A DNA stretch of 64,000 nucleotides from Methylobacterium sp. Leaf123 (lineage in GTDB: Bacteria > Pseudomonadota > Alphaproteobacteria > Rhizobiales > Beijerinckiaceae): NCBI RefSeq assembly GCF_001423405.1, contig NZ_LMNS01000039.1, positions 62,001 through 126,000 on the forward strand, read 5' to 3'. Within the stretch, counting starts at the first letter, position 1, and the number at the start of each line of letters is the position of its first letter. Positions 8,447 through 16,158 of this stretch are shown here, in pieces. Made by a program: the position numbers and the translations under genes. The notes under the pieces were generated by a model. That model made no database searches. It had not been told where the DNA came from and saw only the letters and a program-made list of their open reading frames with translations.

Positions 8447-11400
8447 CTACCCCCGAGCGATGATCTCGCGGATGCGCAGGCCCAGGGTCTCGACCACGAA
8501 CGGTTTGGTCAGCACCGCCATGCCGGGTTCCAGATGGCCGTTGCCCACCGCCGCGTTCTCGGCGTAGCCGGTGATGAACAGCACCTTGAGGCCGGGGCGC
8601 GAGAGACGGCCCGCATCGGCCATCTGGCGGCCGTTCATGCCGCCCGGCAGCCCGACATCGGAGATGAGCAGGTCGATGCGCACATCCGATTGCAGCACCT
8701 TGAGGCCGCTGGCGCTGTCGGCGGCCTCGATCGCAGTATAGCCGAGGTCTTCCAGCACCTCCGTCACCAGCATCCGCACGGTCGGCTCGTCATCGACCAC
8801 GAGCACCGTCTCACCCTGCTCGGCGCGCGGCGCATCGACCAGGGGACCGAGCGGATCGAGGTCGTCCGCCGCGCCGTGGAAGCGCGGCAGGTAGATGCAG
8901 ACCGTCGTGCCCTGGCCGAGTTCGGAATAGATCCGCACCTGCCCGCCCGTCTGCTTGGCAAAGCCGTAGATCATCGACAGCCCGAGACCCGTGCCCTGGC
9001 CGGTGGGCTTGGTCGTGAAGAACGGGTCGAACGCCTTGGCCCGCACGTCCGGACTCATGCCGGTGCCGGTATCGGTCACGCAGAGCGAGAGGTACTGGCC
9101 GGGCGGAACGTCGTGCTGCTGCGCGGCATGGGCATCGAGCCACTTGTTCGCGGTCTCGATGGTGATGCGCCCGCCCTCGGGCATCGCGTCGCGGGCGTTG
9201 ATGCAGAGGTTGAGCAGCGCATTCTCGAGCTGCGGCGGATCGACGAGGGAGGGCCAGAGCCCGGCCGCGCCCACCACCTCGATGGTGATGGTGGGGCCGA
9301 CCGTGCGCCGGATCAGATCCTCCATGCCCATCACCAGCCGGTTCACGTCGGTGGGCCGCGGGTCCAGCGTCTGGCGGCGGGAGAAGGCGAGCAGGCGGTG
9401 CGTCAGCGCGGCGGCGCGCTTGGCCGCGCCTTGGGCTGCGCCCATGTAGCGGTCGACATCCTTGAGCCGGCCTTGGGCAATGCGGGTCTGCATCAGCTCC
9501 AGGCTGCCGGAGATACCGGCGAGCAGGTTGTTGAAGTCGTGGGCGAGGCCGCCGGTGAGCTGGCCCACCGCCTCCATCTTCTGGCTCTGGCGCAGGGCCT
9601 CCTCGGCCTCGGCGAGCGCGCGGGCCTGCCCCTTGATCGCGGTGACGTCGCGCACCGAGGCGTAGATGAGCCCCTGGCGCGGCACGGTGTTCCAGGAGAA
9701 CCAGCGGTAGCCCCCGGCGCGGGTGCGATAGCGGTTCTCGAAGCCGAGCTGCATCTCGCCGCGGGCAAGGCCGGCGGCGGCGGCGCGCGTCCGCTCCCGG
9801 TCGTCGGGATGGATGAAGTCGAGGAAGGGCACGGCCTTCAGCTCGGCCTCGCTCCAGCCCAGCGTCGCGCTCCAGGCCGGGTTGAGGCTGACGAAATAGC
9901 CCTCGAAATCGGCCACGGCCAGCAGGTCGCTCGATGCCTGCCAGATCTGGTCGCGCTCGGCGGTGCGGGCAGCGACCTGCTCCTCCAGGGTCTCGTTGAG
10001 CCGGTGCAGCGCGTCCTGGGCGGCCCGCAGGTCGGTGATGTCGGTGTTGGTGCCGAACCAGCGCACGACGACGCCCGCCTCGTCGCGGATCGGCACGATG
10101 CGGGTCAGGAAGGGGCGGAAGGCCCCGTCCCGGCCGCGCAGGGGGAAGGTCATGTCGAAGCGCTCGCCCGTGGCCAGCGAGTGCTGCCAGCGTTCCGTGA
10201 CGCTCGGCAGCACGGCGGGATCGTGCACCGCCTTCCAGCCCCAGCCCTGCATGCTCTCGGCATCGGTGCCGGTGTAGTCGTACCAGCGCCGGTTGTACCA
10301 GTAGATGTGCCCGTCGGCCCGGGACATCCAGCACAGGGCCGGGATGTTGTCGGCCAGCGTCTCGAACTCCACCGCCTTCTCACGCAGGAGCGCGGTGGCC
10401 CGGTCGCGCTCGGCCGCGACGGCGCGACGCTCCTCCACGTCGATGAGCACGCCGGGAAAGCTGAGCGGCGTGCCGTCGGGAGCGTGATCGACCCGGCCGT
10501 TGGCCTCGATCCAGTAATAGCGCCCGTCCGCCCGCCGCACCCGGTACTGGTGGGCGTAGGCGCCGCCGCGGGCGATGGCCGCGCCGATCGCCTGCGCCAG
10601 CCCGACCTTGTCGTCGGGATGGACCGTCTCGACCACCTGGGCGAGGCTCAGGCCCTCGCGGCCGAGCGCCGGATCGAGGCCGAAGGCGCGGGCGAACCCC
10701 TCGTCCACGGTGAAGCGGTCGGTGGGCAGATCCCAGAACCACGTGCCGACGATCGCCCCGGCCGAAAGCGCGAGCTGGACCCGCTCGGCGTTGACGCGGG
10801 CGAGCGCCTCGCTCACCCGCAGCCGCCGCTCGACCTCGATCCGCTCGGTCACGTCGAGTTCGGCCACCACGCCGCCGACGATGGCGCCCGCCGCGTCGCG
10901 GATCGGGGCGGCGTTGTTCAGGAACAGCCGCCGCCCGCCGCCGTCGAAGCGCTCGATCTCGACGAGTTCGCCGCGCACGGTCTCCCCGTGCAGCAGGGCG
11001 CGGGCCATGGCCCATTCCTCGGCGCGCAGGCGCTCACCCGTCTCCGGCCAGTAGCCGACCCAATCGCCGTAGCTCTCCCAATTCGCGGTCTGCGGCGGCA
11101 CGCCCCAGATCTCGCGGTTGGCTGCGTTGTCGTGGACGATCCGCCCGTCCGCATCGGCGATGATCACGCCGACCGGCAGCCCCTTCAGGGTCGCCGCCAG
11201 GAGGGATTCGCTGCGGCGCAGGGCGGCCTCGCTCTCCCGCTGGGCCGCCTCCGTGCGGATGCGCTGCGTCGTCTCGTTGGTGAAGACGAACAGGCCGGCG
11301 ACGCGCCCCTCCCCATCGAGCACCCGCGAATAGGAGAAGCTCCACCATGTCTGCGCCTCGCCCCGGTCGGTGGCGAGGGTCCAGGGCAGGTCCTCGAAGC

Positions 11401-11725
11401 GGCGGCTCTTGCCCGCGAAGGCGTCGTCGATGATCGGCTTGGCCTGTTCCCAGCCGTCGGCCCAGACCCGGTCGAAGCGCTCGCCCATGGCCCAGGGAAG
11501 GCGGGGCCCCAGCAGCGGGAAGTAGGTGTCGTTGAAGAAGAAATGCAGGTCCGGCCCCCAGGCCAGGATCATGCTCTCGGGCGAGTTCAGCACGAGGCTG
11601 AGCGCCGTGCGCAGCGATTCCGGCCAGGTCTGCGGGGGGCCGAGGGGATGATCCGACCAGTCGCGCTCGGCGATCATGCGGGCGGCCTCGCCGCCGCCGG
11701 CCAGGAACGGGAGTGAGTCGGTCAT
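8447..11725 (-). CDS. Multi-PAS hybrid sensor histidine kinase
   Basis: A 1092-aa soluble hybrid kinase with no membrane segment. It has an N-terminal stretch with PAS-like folds (DWSDHPLGPPQTWPESLRTA near residue 22 is typical of this family), then several PAS/PAC modules (for example LPVGVIIADADGRIVHDNA, ALCWMSRADGHIYWYNRRW, and DLLAVADFEGYFVSLNPAW). These are followed by a HisKA domain with the phospho-acceptor His in LAHDFNNLLAG (about residue 728), an HATPase_c domain (NARDAMPEGG, TGTGMS, GTGLGLSMI) and a C-terminal receiver with Asp in LISDVGLPGG. The ATG at 11725 was preferred over an upstream in-frame ATG at 11857 because the family sequence begins there. It resembles blue-light/redox or general stress kinases, but no cofactor cysteine motif was found. 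The output is unknown. Confidence 0.93.
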   Translation of the reverse strand: MTDSLPFLAGGGEAARMIAERDWSDHPLGPPQTWPESLRTALSLVLNSPESMILAWGPDLHFFFNDTYFPLLGPRLPWAMGERFDRVWADGWEQAKPIIDDAFAGKSRRFEDLPWTLATDRGEAQTWWSFSYSRVLDGEGRVAGLFVFTNETTQRIRTEAAQRESEAALRRSESLLAATLKGLPVGVIIADADGRIVHDNAANREIWGVPPQTANWESYGDWVGYWPETGERLRAEEWAMARALLHGETVRGELVEIERFDGGGRRLFLNNAAPIRDAAGAIVGGVVAELDVTERIEVERRLRVSEALARVNAERVQLALSAGAIVGTWFWDLPTDRFTVDEGFARAFGLDPALGREGLSLAQVVETVHPDDKVGLAQAIGAAIARGGAYAHQYRVRRADGRYYWIEANGRVDHAPDGTPLSFPGVLIDVEERRAVAAERDRATALLREKAVEFETLADNIPALCWMSRADGHIYWYNRRWYDYTGTDAESMQGWGWKAVHDPAVLPSVTERWQHSLATGERFDMTFPLRGRDGAFRPFLTRIVPIRDEAGVVVRWFGTNTDITDLRAAQDALHRLNETLEEQVAARTAERDQIWQASSDLLAVADFEGYFVSLNPAWSATLGWSEAELKAVPFLDFIHPDDRERTRAAAAGLARGEMQLGFENRYRTRAGGYRWFSWNTVPRQGLIYASVRDVTAIKGQARALAEAEEALRQSQKMEAVGQLTGGLAHDFNNLLAGISGSLELMQTRIAQGRLKDVDRYMGAAQGAAKRAAALTHRLLAFSRRQTLDPRPTDVNRLVMGMEDLIRRTVGPTITIEVVGAAGLWPSLVDPPQLENALLNLCINARDAMPEGGRITIETANKWLDAHAAQQHDVPPGQYLSLCVTDTGTGMSPDVRAKAFDPFFTTKPTGQGTGLGLSMIYGFAKQTGGQVRIYSELGQGTTVCIYLPRFHGAADDLDPLGPLVDAPRAEQGETVLVVDDEPTVRMLVTEVLEDLGYTAIEAADSASGLKVLQSDVRIDLLISDVGLPGGMNGRQMADAGRLSRPGLKVLFITGYAENAAVGNGHLEPGMAVLTKPFVVETLGLRIREIIARG

Positions 11726-11878
11726 CGGGCCGGGATTGCACAGGTCGCGCCCGGCCACCAGAGTCCGGGCCGGTCCCGATTCGAACGTGATCGGGACCGG
11801 CCGGCTGGCGTCGAACTCCCGGCGACAGATGCCGTTCCTCCCGACAGCTTGGACCACGCGCCTGGAAAGGCTGCTGTC

Positions 11879-12781
11879 TCAGGCTTTTGCCAGGGGAAGC
11901 TGAGCAGCCGGGCGGCGCCATCTTCCGAGAACCAGTCCGTTGCCGAGGAGCACGAACAGGAGGCCCAAACCGACCAACGGCGTGACCCGATAGCTTTCGG
12001 CAAAGACCGAGATCGTCAGGGCGACGACGGGGAAGAGCACGGTCATGTAGGCCGCCCGTTCGGGTCCGAGCCGGTGAACGACGGTGAGGTAGGTGGTGAA
12101 GCCGATCACCGAGCCGGGGATGGCGAGATAGAGGAGAGACCCGACATAGACGGGGGAGGCGTCGAAGGCGAAGGGGATGCCCTGGGCCAGGGCGATGAGC
12201 GACACGATCCCGGCCCCGTACAGCATCGCCCAGGCGTTCACCGACGCGACCTGCAGGCCATGGCGCTGGTTGCGGGCCGAGACGAGGTTGCCGGCGGAAA
12301 AGAGCCACGTGCCGAGCAGCGCCAGCCCCAGGCCGAAGGCCGTGTCGGCGCCGAATTGCGTGCTCGTCACCGTTTCCCAGAACAAGCAGGCGATCCCCGC
12401 AACGCCGAACATCGCTCCGCCCAGAACCCGGCCCTCCGGCTTGCGGCGGTGGATCAGGAAGGCGTTCGCCATGTTGAAGATCGTGGCCGCCGAGAACACC
12501 ACCGAGACGATGCCGCTCGGGACGTATTTCGTCGCGTTGTAGAAGCATAGGAAGTTGCACGAGAAGAGGCAGACGGCCTGAAGCGCGACGAAGGGCTGAT
12601 GGCGAAGGGCAAGGGGCTGCAAGCGCCGCATCGCGATCAAGGCCAGGAACAGCACCGATCCGGCCAGGGCGAAGCGGTACACGATCGATGCCTCGATGGG
12701 CACGGACCCGAGCTGGCCCTTGATGGCGATCCACGTCGTGCCCCAGATCAGGACGGTCAGGGCGTAGAAGAAGGCGGTCAC
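11879..12781 (-). CDS. DMT/EamA-family transporter
   Basis: A 300-aa inner-membrane protein with about ten hydrophobic segments arranged as two EamA repeats. Repeat 1 starts at FFYALTVLIWGTTWIAIKGQ and repeat 2 at LGLALLGTWLFSAGNLVSAR; it ends in a short Arg-rich tail. Members export metabolites or amino acids; the substrate here is unknown. The start is a GTG at 12781 with AAAGGA 7 nt upstream, chosen over a longer in-frame ATG whose extra 40 residues are polar. It is divergently transcribed from the AraC regulator, which is its likely controller. Confidence 0.88.
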   Translation of the reverse strand: MTAFFYALTVLIWGTTWIAIKGQLGSVPIEASIVYRFALAGSVLFLALIAMRRLQPLALRHQPFVALQAVCLFSCNFLCFYNATKYVPSGIVSVVFSAATIFNMANAFLIHRRKPEGRVLGGAMFGVAGIACLFWETVTSTQFGADTAFGLGLALLGTWLFSAGNLVSARNQRHGLQVASVNAWAMLYGAGIVSLIALAQGIPFAFDASPVYVGSLLYLAIPGSVIGFTTYLTVVHRLGPERAAYMTVLFPVVALTISVFAESYRVTPLVGLGLLFVLLGNGLVLGRWRRPAAQLPLAKA

Positions 12782-12953
12782 GGTCGGTCCTTTGAAGCCG
12801 GTTGAGGCAGCCGAGAGAACAGCCGATGCCGGGCCGCGATGCTTGCCCGCATCGGTGGCGGCTTTGCACAATCTTGGGCTTTTCCTACGGGTGCGTTGCA
12901 CCGATGCGTGTCACGGTCCAAGGAACGAGGCGTCCTCTCTCTCGTCGGTGAGC

Positions 12954-13820
12954 ATGGAACGCCCGTCCCTCAGCGTTGCCCGCACCCTCTCCCGAACCGG
13001 CGCCCACCTGATGCGGTCGGGAACGGTCGGACGCGGGCTCTCGCTCGCCGAGTGGAGCAACCGCGACAACCAAGCCCGCTACGAGCGGCCCGATCACCAC
13101 ACGCTCAGCATCTATCTCGACGGGGGCGAGCGCGTCGTGCGCGCGGACCGGCACTTGTCGGGCGGCGGGCCGGACAAGCTCTGCCTCTTGCCCGCCGGAC
13201 ATGAGAGCCACTGGCACATCGGCGGATCGCTGCGGATGTTCCACCTCTATGTCGAGCCGGACGTGCTCGCCTATCGGGCGTTGACGGCCTTCGACATCGA
13301 TCCGTCCCGGATCGATGTTCAAGACCTGACCTTTTCCGACGATCCCGCGATGGCGATGATCGTTCGCGGCGGCGTGATGCCGCTCGACTGGACGAAGGGA
13401 GGCGACCGCCCGGCCCTGGATGCCGCCTGCCATCTCCTCGTTCACCGCCTGCTGCGGCAATACGCGAAGAGCGCGAGTCAGGCGCTTGCCCGCGGTGGTC
13501 TCTCGCCCGCGACGCGGCGACGGATTGCAGCGATGATCGAAGCGCATCTGGACGAGCCGCTGACGCTCGATCGGCTGGCCGCGGAGGCGCATCTCAGCAC
13601 GTTCCACTTCGCCAAGATGTTTCGGGTCAGCTTCGGCATGCCCCCGCATCGCTATCTCGGCGCACGGCGGATCGAGCGGGCCAAACAGCTCTTGAGCCGG
13701 GAACCGGCCGGACTTGCCGAGGTGGCGCTGGCCTGCGGCTACGCCTCGCAGAGCCACTTCACGCGCGCCTTCAAGACGGCGACCCAGATGACGCCCGGCG
13801 AATGGAAGAAGCGGTTGTAA
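12954..13820 (+). CDS. AraC-family transcriptional regulator
   Basis: A 288-aa regulator. The C-terminal DNA-binding domain has two helix-turn-helix units: LTLDRLAAEAHLSTFHFAKM and LAEVALACGYASQSHFTRAF, the latter with the family signature. The N-terminal half has a beta-rich region (HHTLSIYLDGGERVV, LPAGHESHWHIGG) resembling a ligand-binding cupin. The start ATG at 12954 gives a normal length. The divergent position, 172 bp from the DMT transporter gene, suggests local control of that exporter. No palindromic operator was obvious in the gap. Confidence 0.92.
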   Translation: MERPSLSVARTLSRTGAHLMRSGTVGRGLSLAEWSNRDNQARYERPDHHTLSIYLDGGERVVRADRHLSGGGPDKLCLLPAGHESHWHIGGSLRMFHLYVEPDVLAYRALTAFDIDPSRIDVQDLTFSDDPAMAMIVRGGVMPLDWTKGGDRPALDAACHLLVHRLLRQYAKSASQALARGGLSPATRRRIAAMIEAHLDEPLTLDRLAAEAHLSTFHFAKMFRVSFGMPPHRYLGARRIERAKQLLSREPAGLAEVALACGYASQSHFTRAFKTATQMTPGEWKKRL

Positions 13821-13841
13821 CAGCCGCTTCCTGAGCGGCTG
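13808..13841. terminator. Overlapping alternative hairpins after araC-type gene
   Basis: GAAGCGG (13808-13814) can pair with CCGCTTC (13824-13830). Alternatively CAGCCGC (13821-13827) pairs with GCGGCTG (13835-13841). They lie at the end of the regulator and 37 bp before the stop of the convergent membrane-protein gene. Confidence 0.45.
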
Positions 13842-13877
13842 CGGTGACGAGAGCCGCCCTGCCGCTCGTCACCTCCC

Positions 13878-15968
13878 CTACGCCGCGCGGCCGCGCCGTC
13901 CCTCGACCAGCCACATCGCCAGCACCGCGGCGGCAAGCGCCACCAGCGCCCAGAGGCCGATGCCGAGGGGATAGACCTCGACGCCGCGCACCGTGGCGCT
14001 GTCGCTCGGGCGGAAGCCGATCCAGTCGGCGCCGCCCAGACGGCCGCCACGGGTGATCTGGAGGCGGGGCACCTCGATGCCGCCGCCGGCCGCCGCGACC
14101 CGGCGCACCGTGCCGCCGGAGCCGTCCGCCACGCCCTTCAGCCGGTCGGTGTCGCTGAACACGTCGGCGAGTTCGCGCGGGTTGGCCGGGCCGACGCTGA
14201 CGAAGGCGACGAGATTGCCCGAGCGGATCGTGTGAAGCCCGAGCCCCTCCGCCTCGAAGGTCGCGGTGAACAGACCGGTCTCGGCCTTCGACAGGTCGAG
14301 GCTGCGCTCCTTGCCGGTCGGACCGGTGATCGTGACGGGGCCCGCCTCCTCGGCCATGGTCTGGCGCTCGACGCGGACCTCGCGGCCCCGGCCCGTCGTC
14401 TGGGCGCGCAGGGCCTCCTCTTCGAGGGCCGGCTCCTTCATCAGCCAGTGGGCGAGGCGCCGCAGCAGATCGAGATAGGGGCCGCCCTGCTGGTAGCCGC
14501 GGGCCCAGAGCCAAGCCTGATCGGACAGCATCAGGGCGACGCGGCCCTTCTCCTCCCGCGAGAGCGCCAAGAGCGGCAGGCCGTTGGCGCCCGACAGGAT
14601 CGGCTGCACGCCCGGCCGGGTCTGCGCCGAGATGATGCGCAGCCAGTCACCCCAGGCCGGCGGGTTCGCCTCCGAACCCGGCAGGGCCCGGGTGACGGGG
14701 TGGCGGTGGCCGGTCTCGGTGAGCGTCGCCTTGAACGGCTGCTCGACCACCTTCATCGAGGGATCGCCCGGCAGGATCGAGGCGAGCCGGGTGCGGGCGA
14801 GGCTGGCGGGGCCGGCAAATTCCGGCCCGGCGGCGATGAGCAGCGCCCCGCCCTCGCGGACGTAGCGGGCGATGTTGTCGAAATAGGCGGAGGGCAGCAC
14901 GCTCTGGTTAGCGTAGCGGTCGAAGATGATGAGGTCGAAATCCTTGATCTTCTGGACGAACAGCTCGCGGGTCGGGAAGGCGATCAGCGAGAGTTCGGAG
15001 ATCGGGGTGCCATCCTGCTTCTCCGGCGGCCTCAGGATCGTGAAGTGGACGAGATCGACGGAGGCGTCCGACTTCAGGAGGTTGCGCCAAGTGCGCTCGC
15101 CCTGATGCGGCTCGCCCGAGACGAGGAGCACCCGCAGTTTTTCGCGAATTCCTTCGATGGGCAGGACAGCGCGGTTGTTGACCGTGGTCAGCTCGCCCGG
15201 CAGCGGCTCGACCTCGATCTCGACCACGTTCGGGCCGCCATGCTCGATATGCGTGGTGAGCGAGAACGGCACGCCGGTGGCGATGCTTTGCCGGTCGATC
15301 TCCTCGCCGTCGCGGCGCACGGTGACGGTCGCCGTGCCGGTGCCGCCACGCTCCATCACCTCGCCGCGTAAGGTCACGTCCCGGCCGACGATGCCGAAGC
15401 GGGGCGCTTCCAGCATCTTGATCTGGCGGTCGCGCTCGTCCGGCCGGCCGGTGACGAGGACATGCAGCGGCGCTTTCAGCCCGAGCGCTTCGAGCGAGGC
15501 GGGGATGTCGTGCACCACGCCGTCGGTGAGCATCACCACGCCGGCGATCCGCTCCGGCGGGACATCGGCGAGCGCCTGGGTCAGCGCCGTGAACAGCTTG
15601 GTGCCGTCGTCGCCCTCCCCGCCCTGCGCGTCGCCGACCTCGATGAAGCGGGGCTCGATATTGGTCAGCGCGCCGAAGCGGCGTTCCAACTCGGCTTTCA
15701 CCGCATCGGTCATGGCCGGGCGCTCGCCCAAGCTTTGCGAGCCGGAGCGATCGACGACGATGGCCGCCACATCCTTCACCGGGTCGCGGTCCTCGCGCAC
15801 GAGCGAGGGGTTGGCGAGCGCGGCGATGACGAGGCCCAAAGCCACCGCCCGCAACAGGGCGGTGCGCCCGCGGGCAAGCACCGCGACGACGGCGAGGATC
15901 ACGGCGAGCACGCCGAATCCGGCGAGCACCGGCCAGGGGACGAGGGGCGTGAAGCTGAGGCTCAGCAT
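13878..15968 (-). CDS. Membrane-anchored VWA / glutamine-amidotransferase-like protein
   Basis: A 696-aa protein and the last gene of the MoxR cluster. It has two N-terminal TM helices (VPWPVLAGFGVLAVILAVVAVL and LLRAVALGLVIAALANPS). A VWA-like domain follows (DVAAIVVDRSGSQSLGER, with VVMLTDGVVHD), then Ig-like strands, a type-1 glutamine-amidotransferase-like fold (VLLVSGEPHQGERTW, DLIIFDRYAN, GGALLIAAGPEF) and a C-terminal TM (LGIGLWALVALAAAVLAMWL). The MIDAS-like DRSGS keeps D and both serines. The bulk is probably periplasmic. In MoxR systems such proteins work with the AAA ATPase in chaperone-like maturation of envelope components; the actual substrate is unknown. Confidence 0.8.
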   Translation of the reverse strand: MLSLSFTPLVPWPVLAGFGVLAVILAVVAVLARGRTALLRAVALGLVIAALANPSLVREDRDPVKDVAAIVVDRSGSQSLGERPAMTDAVKAELERRFGALTNIEPRFIEVGDAQGGEGDDGTKLFTALTQALADVPPERIAGVVMLTDGVVHDIPASLEALGLKAPLHVLVTGRPDERDRQIKMLEAPRFGIVGRDVTLRGEVMERGGTGTATVTVRRDGEEIDRQSIATGVPFSLTTHIEHGGPNVVEIEVEPLPGELTTVNNRAVLPIEGIREKLRVLLVSGEPHQGERTWRNLLKSDASVDLVHFTILRPPEKQDGTPISELSLIAFPTRELFVQKIKDFDLIIFDRYANQSVLPSAYFDNIARYVREGGALLIAAGPEFAGPASLARTRLASILPGDPSMKVVEQPFKATLTETGHRHPVTRALPGSEANPPAWGDWLRIISAQTRPGVQPILSGANGLPLLALSREEKGRVALMLSDQAWLWARGYQQGGPYLDLLRRLAHWLMKEPALEEEALRAQTTGRGREVRVERQTMAEEAGPVTITGPTGKERSLDLSKAETGLFTATFEAEGLGLHTIRSGNLVAFVSVGPANPRELADVFSDTDRLKGVADGSGGTVRRVAAAGGGIEVPRLQITRGGRLGGADWIGFRPSDSATVRGVEVYPLGIGLWALVALAAAVLAMWLVEGRRGRAA

Positions 15969-16000
15969 CGGGCGGGGCCTTCAGTGGAAACTACGAAAAT

Positions 16001-16131
16001 CCCTCCCCCCTCTGCGGGGGAGGGTGCCTGCGGAGCAGGCGGGAGAGGGGCCGGCTCAGGCCCTTCCGGAAGCGACGCTCCCCTCACCCGACCCCCTTCG
16101 GGGGCCACCCTCTCCCGCAGAGGGGAGAGGG
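16001..16131. repeat. Palindromic intergenic repeat, copy 1
   Basis: About 131 bp made of three hairpins: a GGGGGAGGG-type arm at the left end, a central CCCCCTTCGGGGG stem, and a CCCTCTCCCGC...GGGGAGAGGG arm at the right. The same element recurs at 59890-60016 in inverted orientation with most positions identical. It separates the VWA-like gene from the DUF4159 gene inside one transcription unit, so it would be transcribed. Confidence 0.85.
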
Positions 16132-16158
16132 CGATGTCGGAACGTCGCGCGGAAAACA

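Noticed and set aside
8534-11716. Very long open frame antisense to the hybrid histidine kinase
   Set aside because: It mirrors the kinase codons in GC-rich DNA; the translation is Arg/Gly/His-rich without any family motif, while the opposite strand has complete PAS, HisKA, HATPase and receiver domains.
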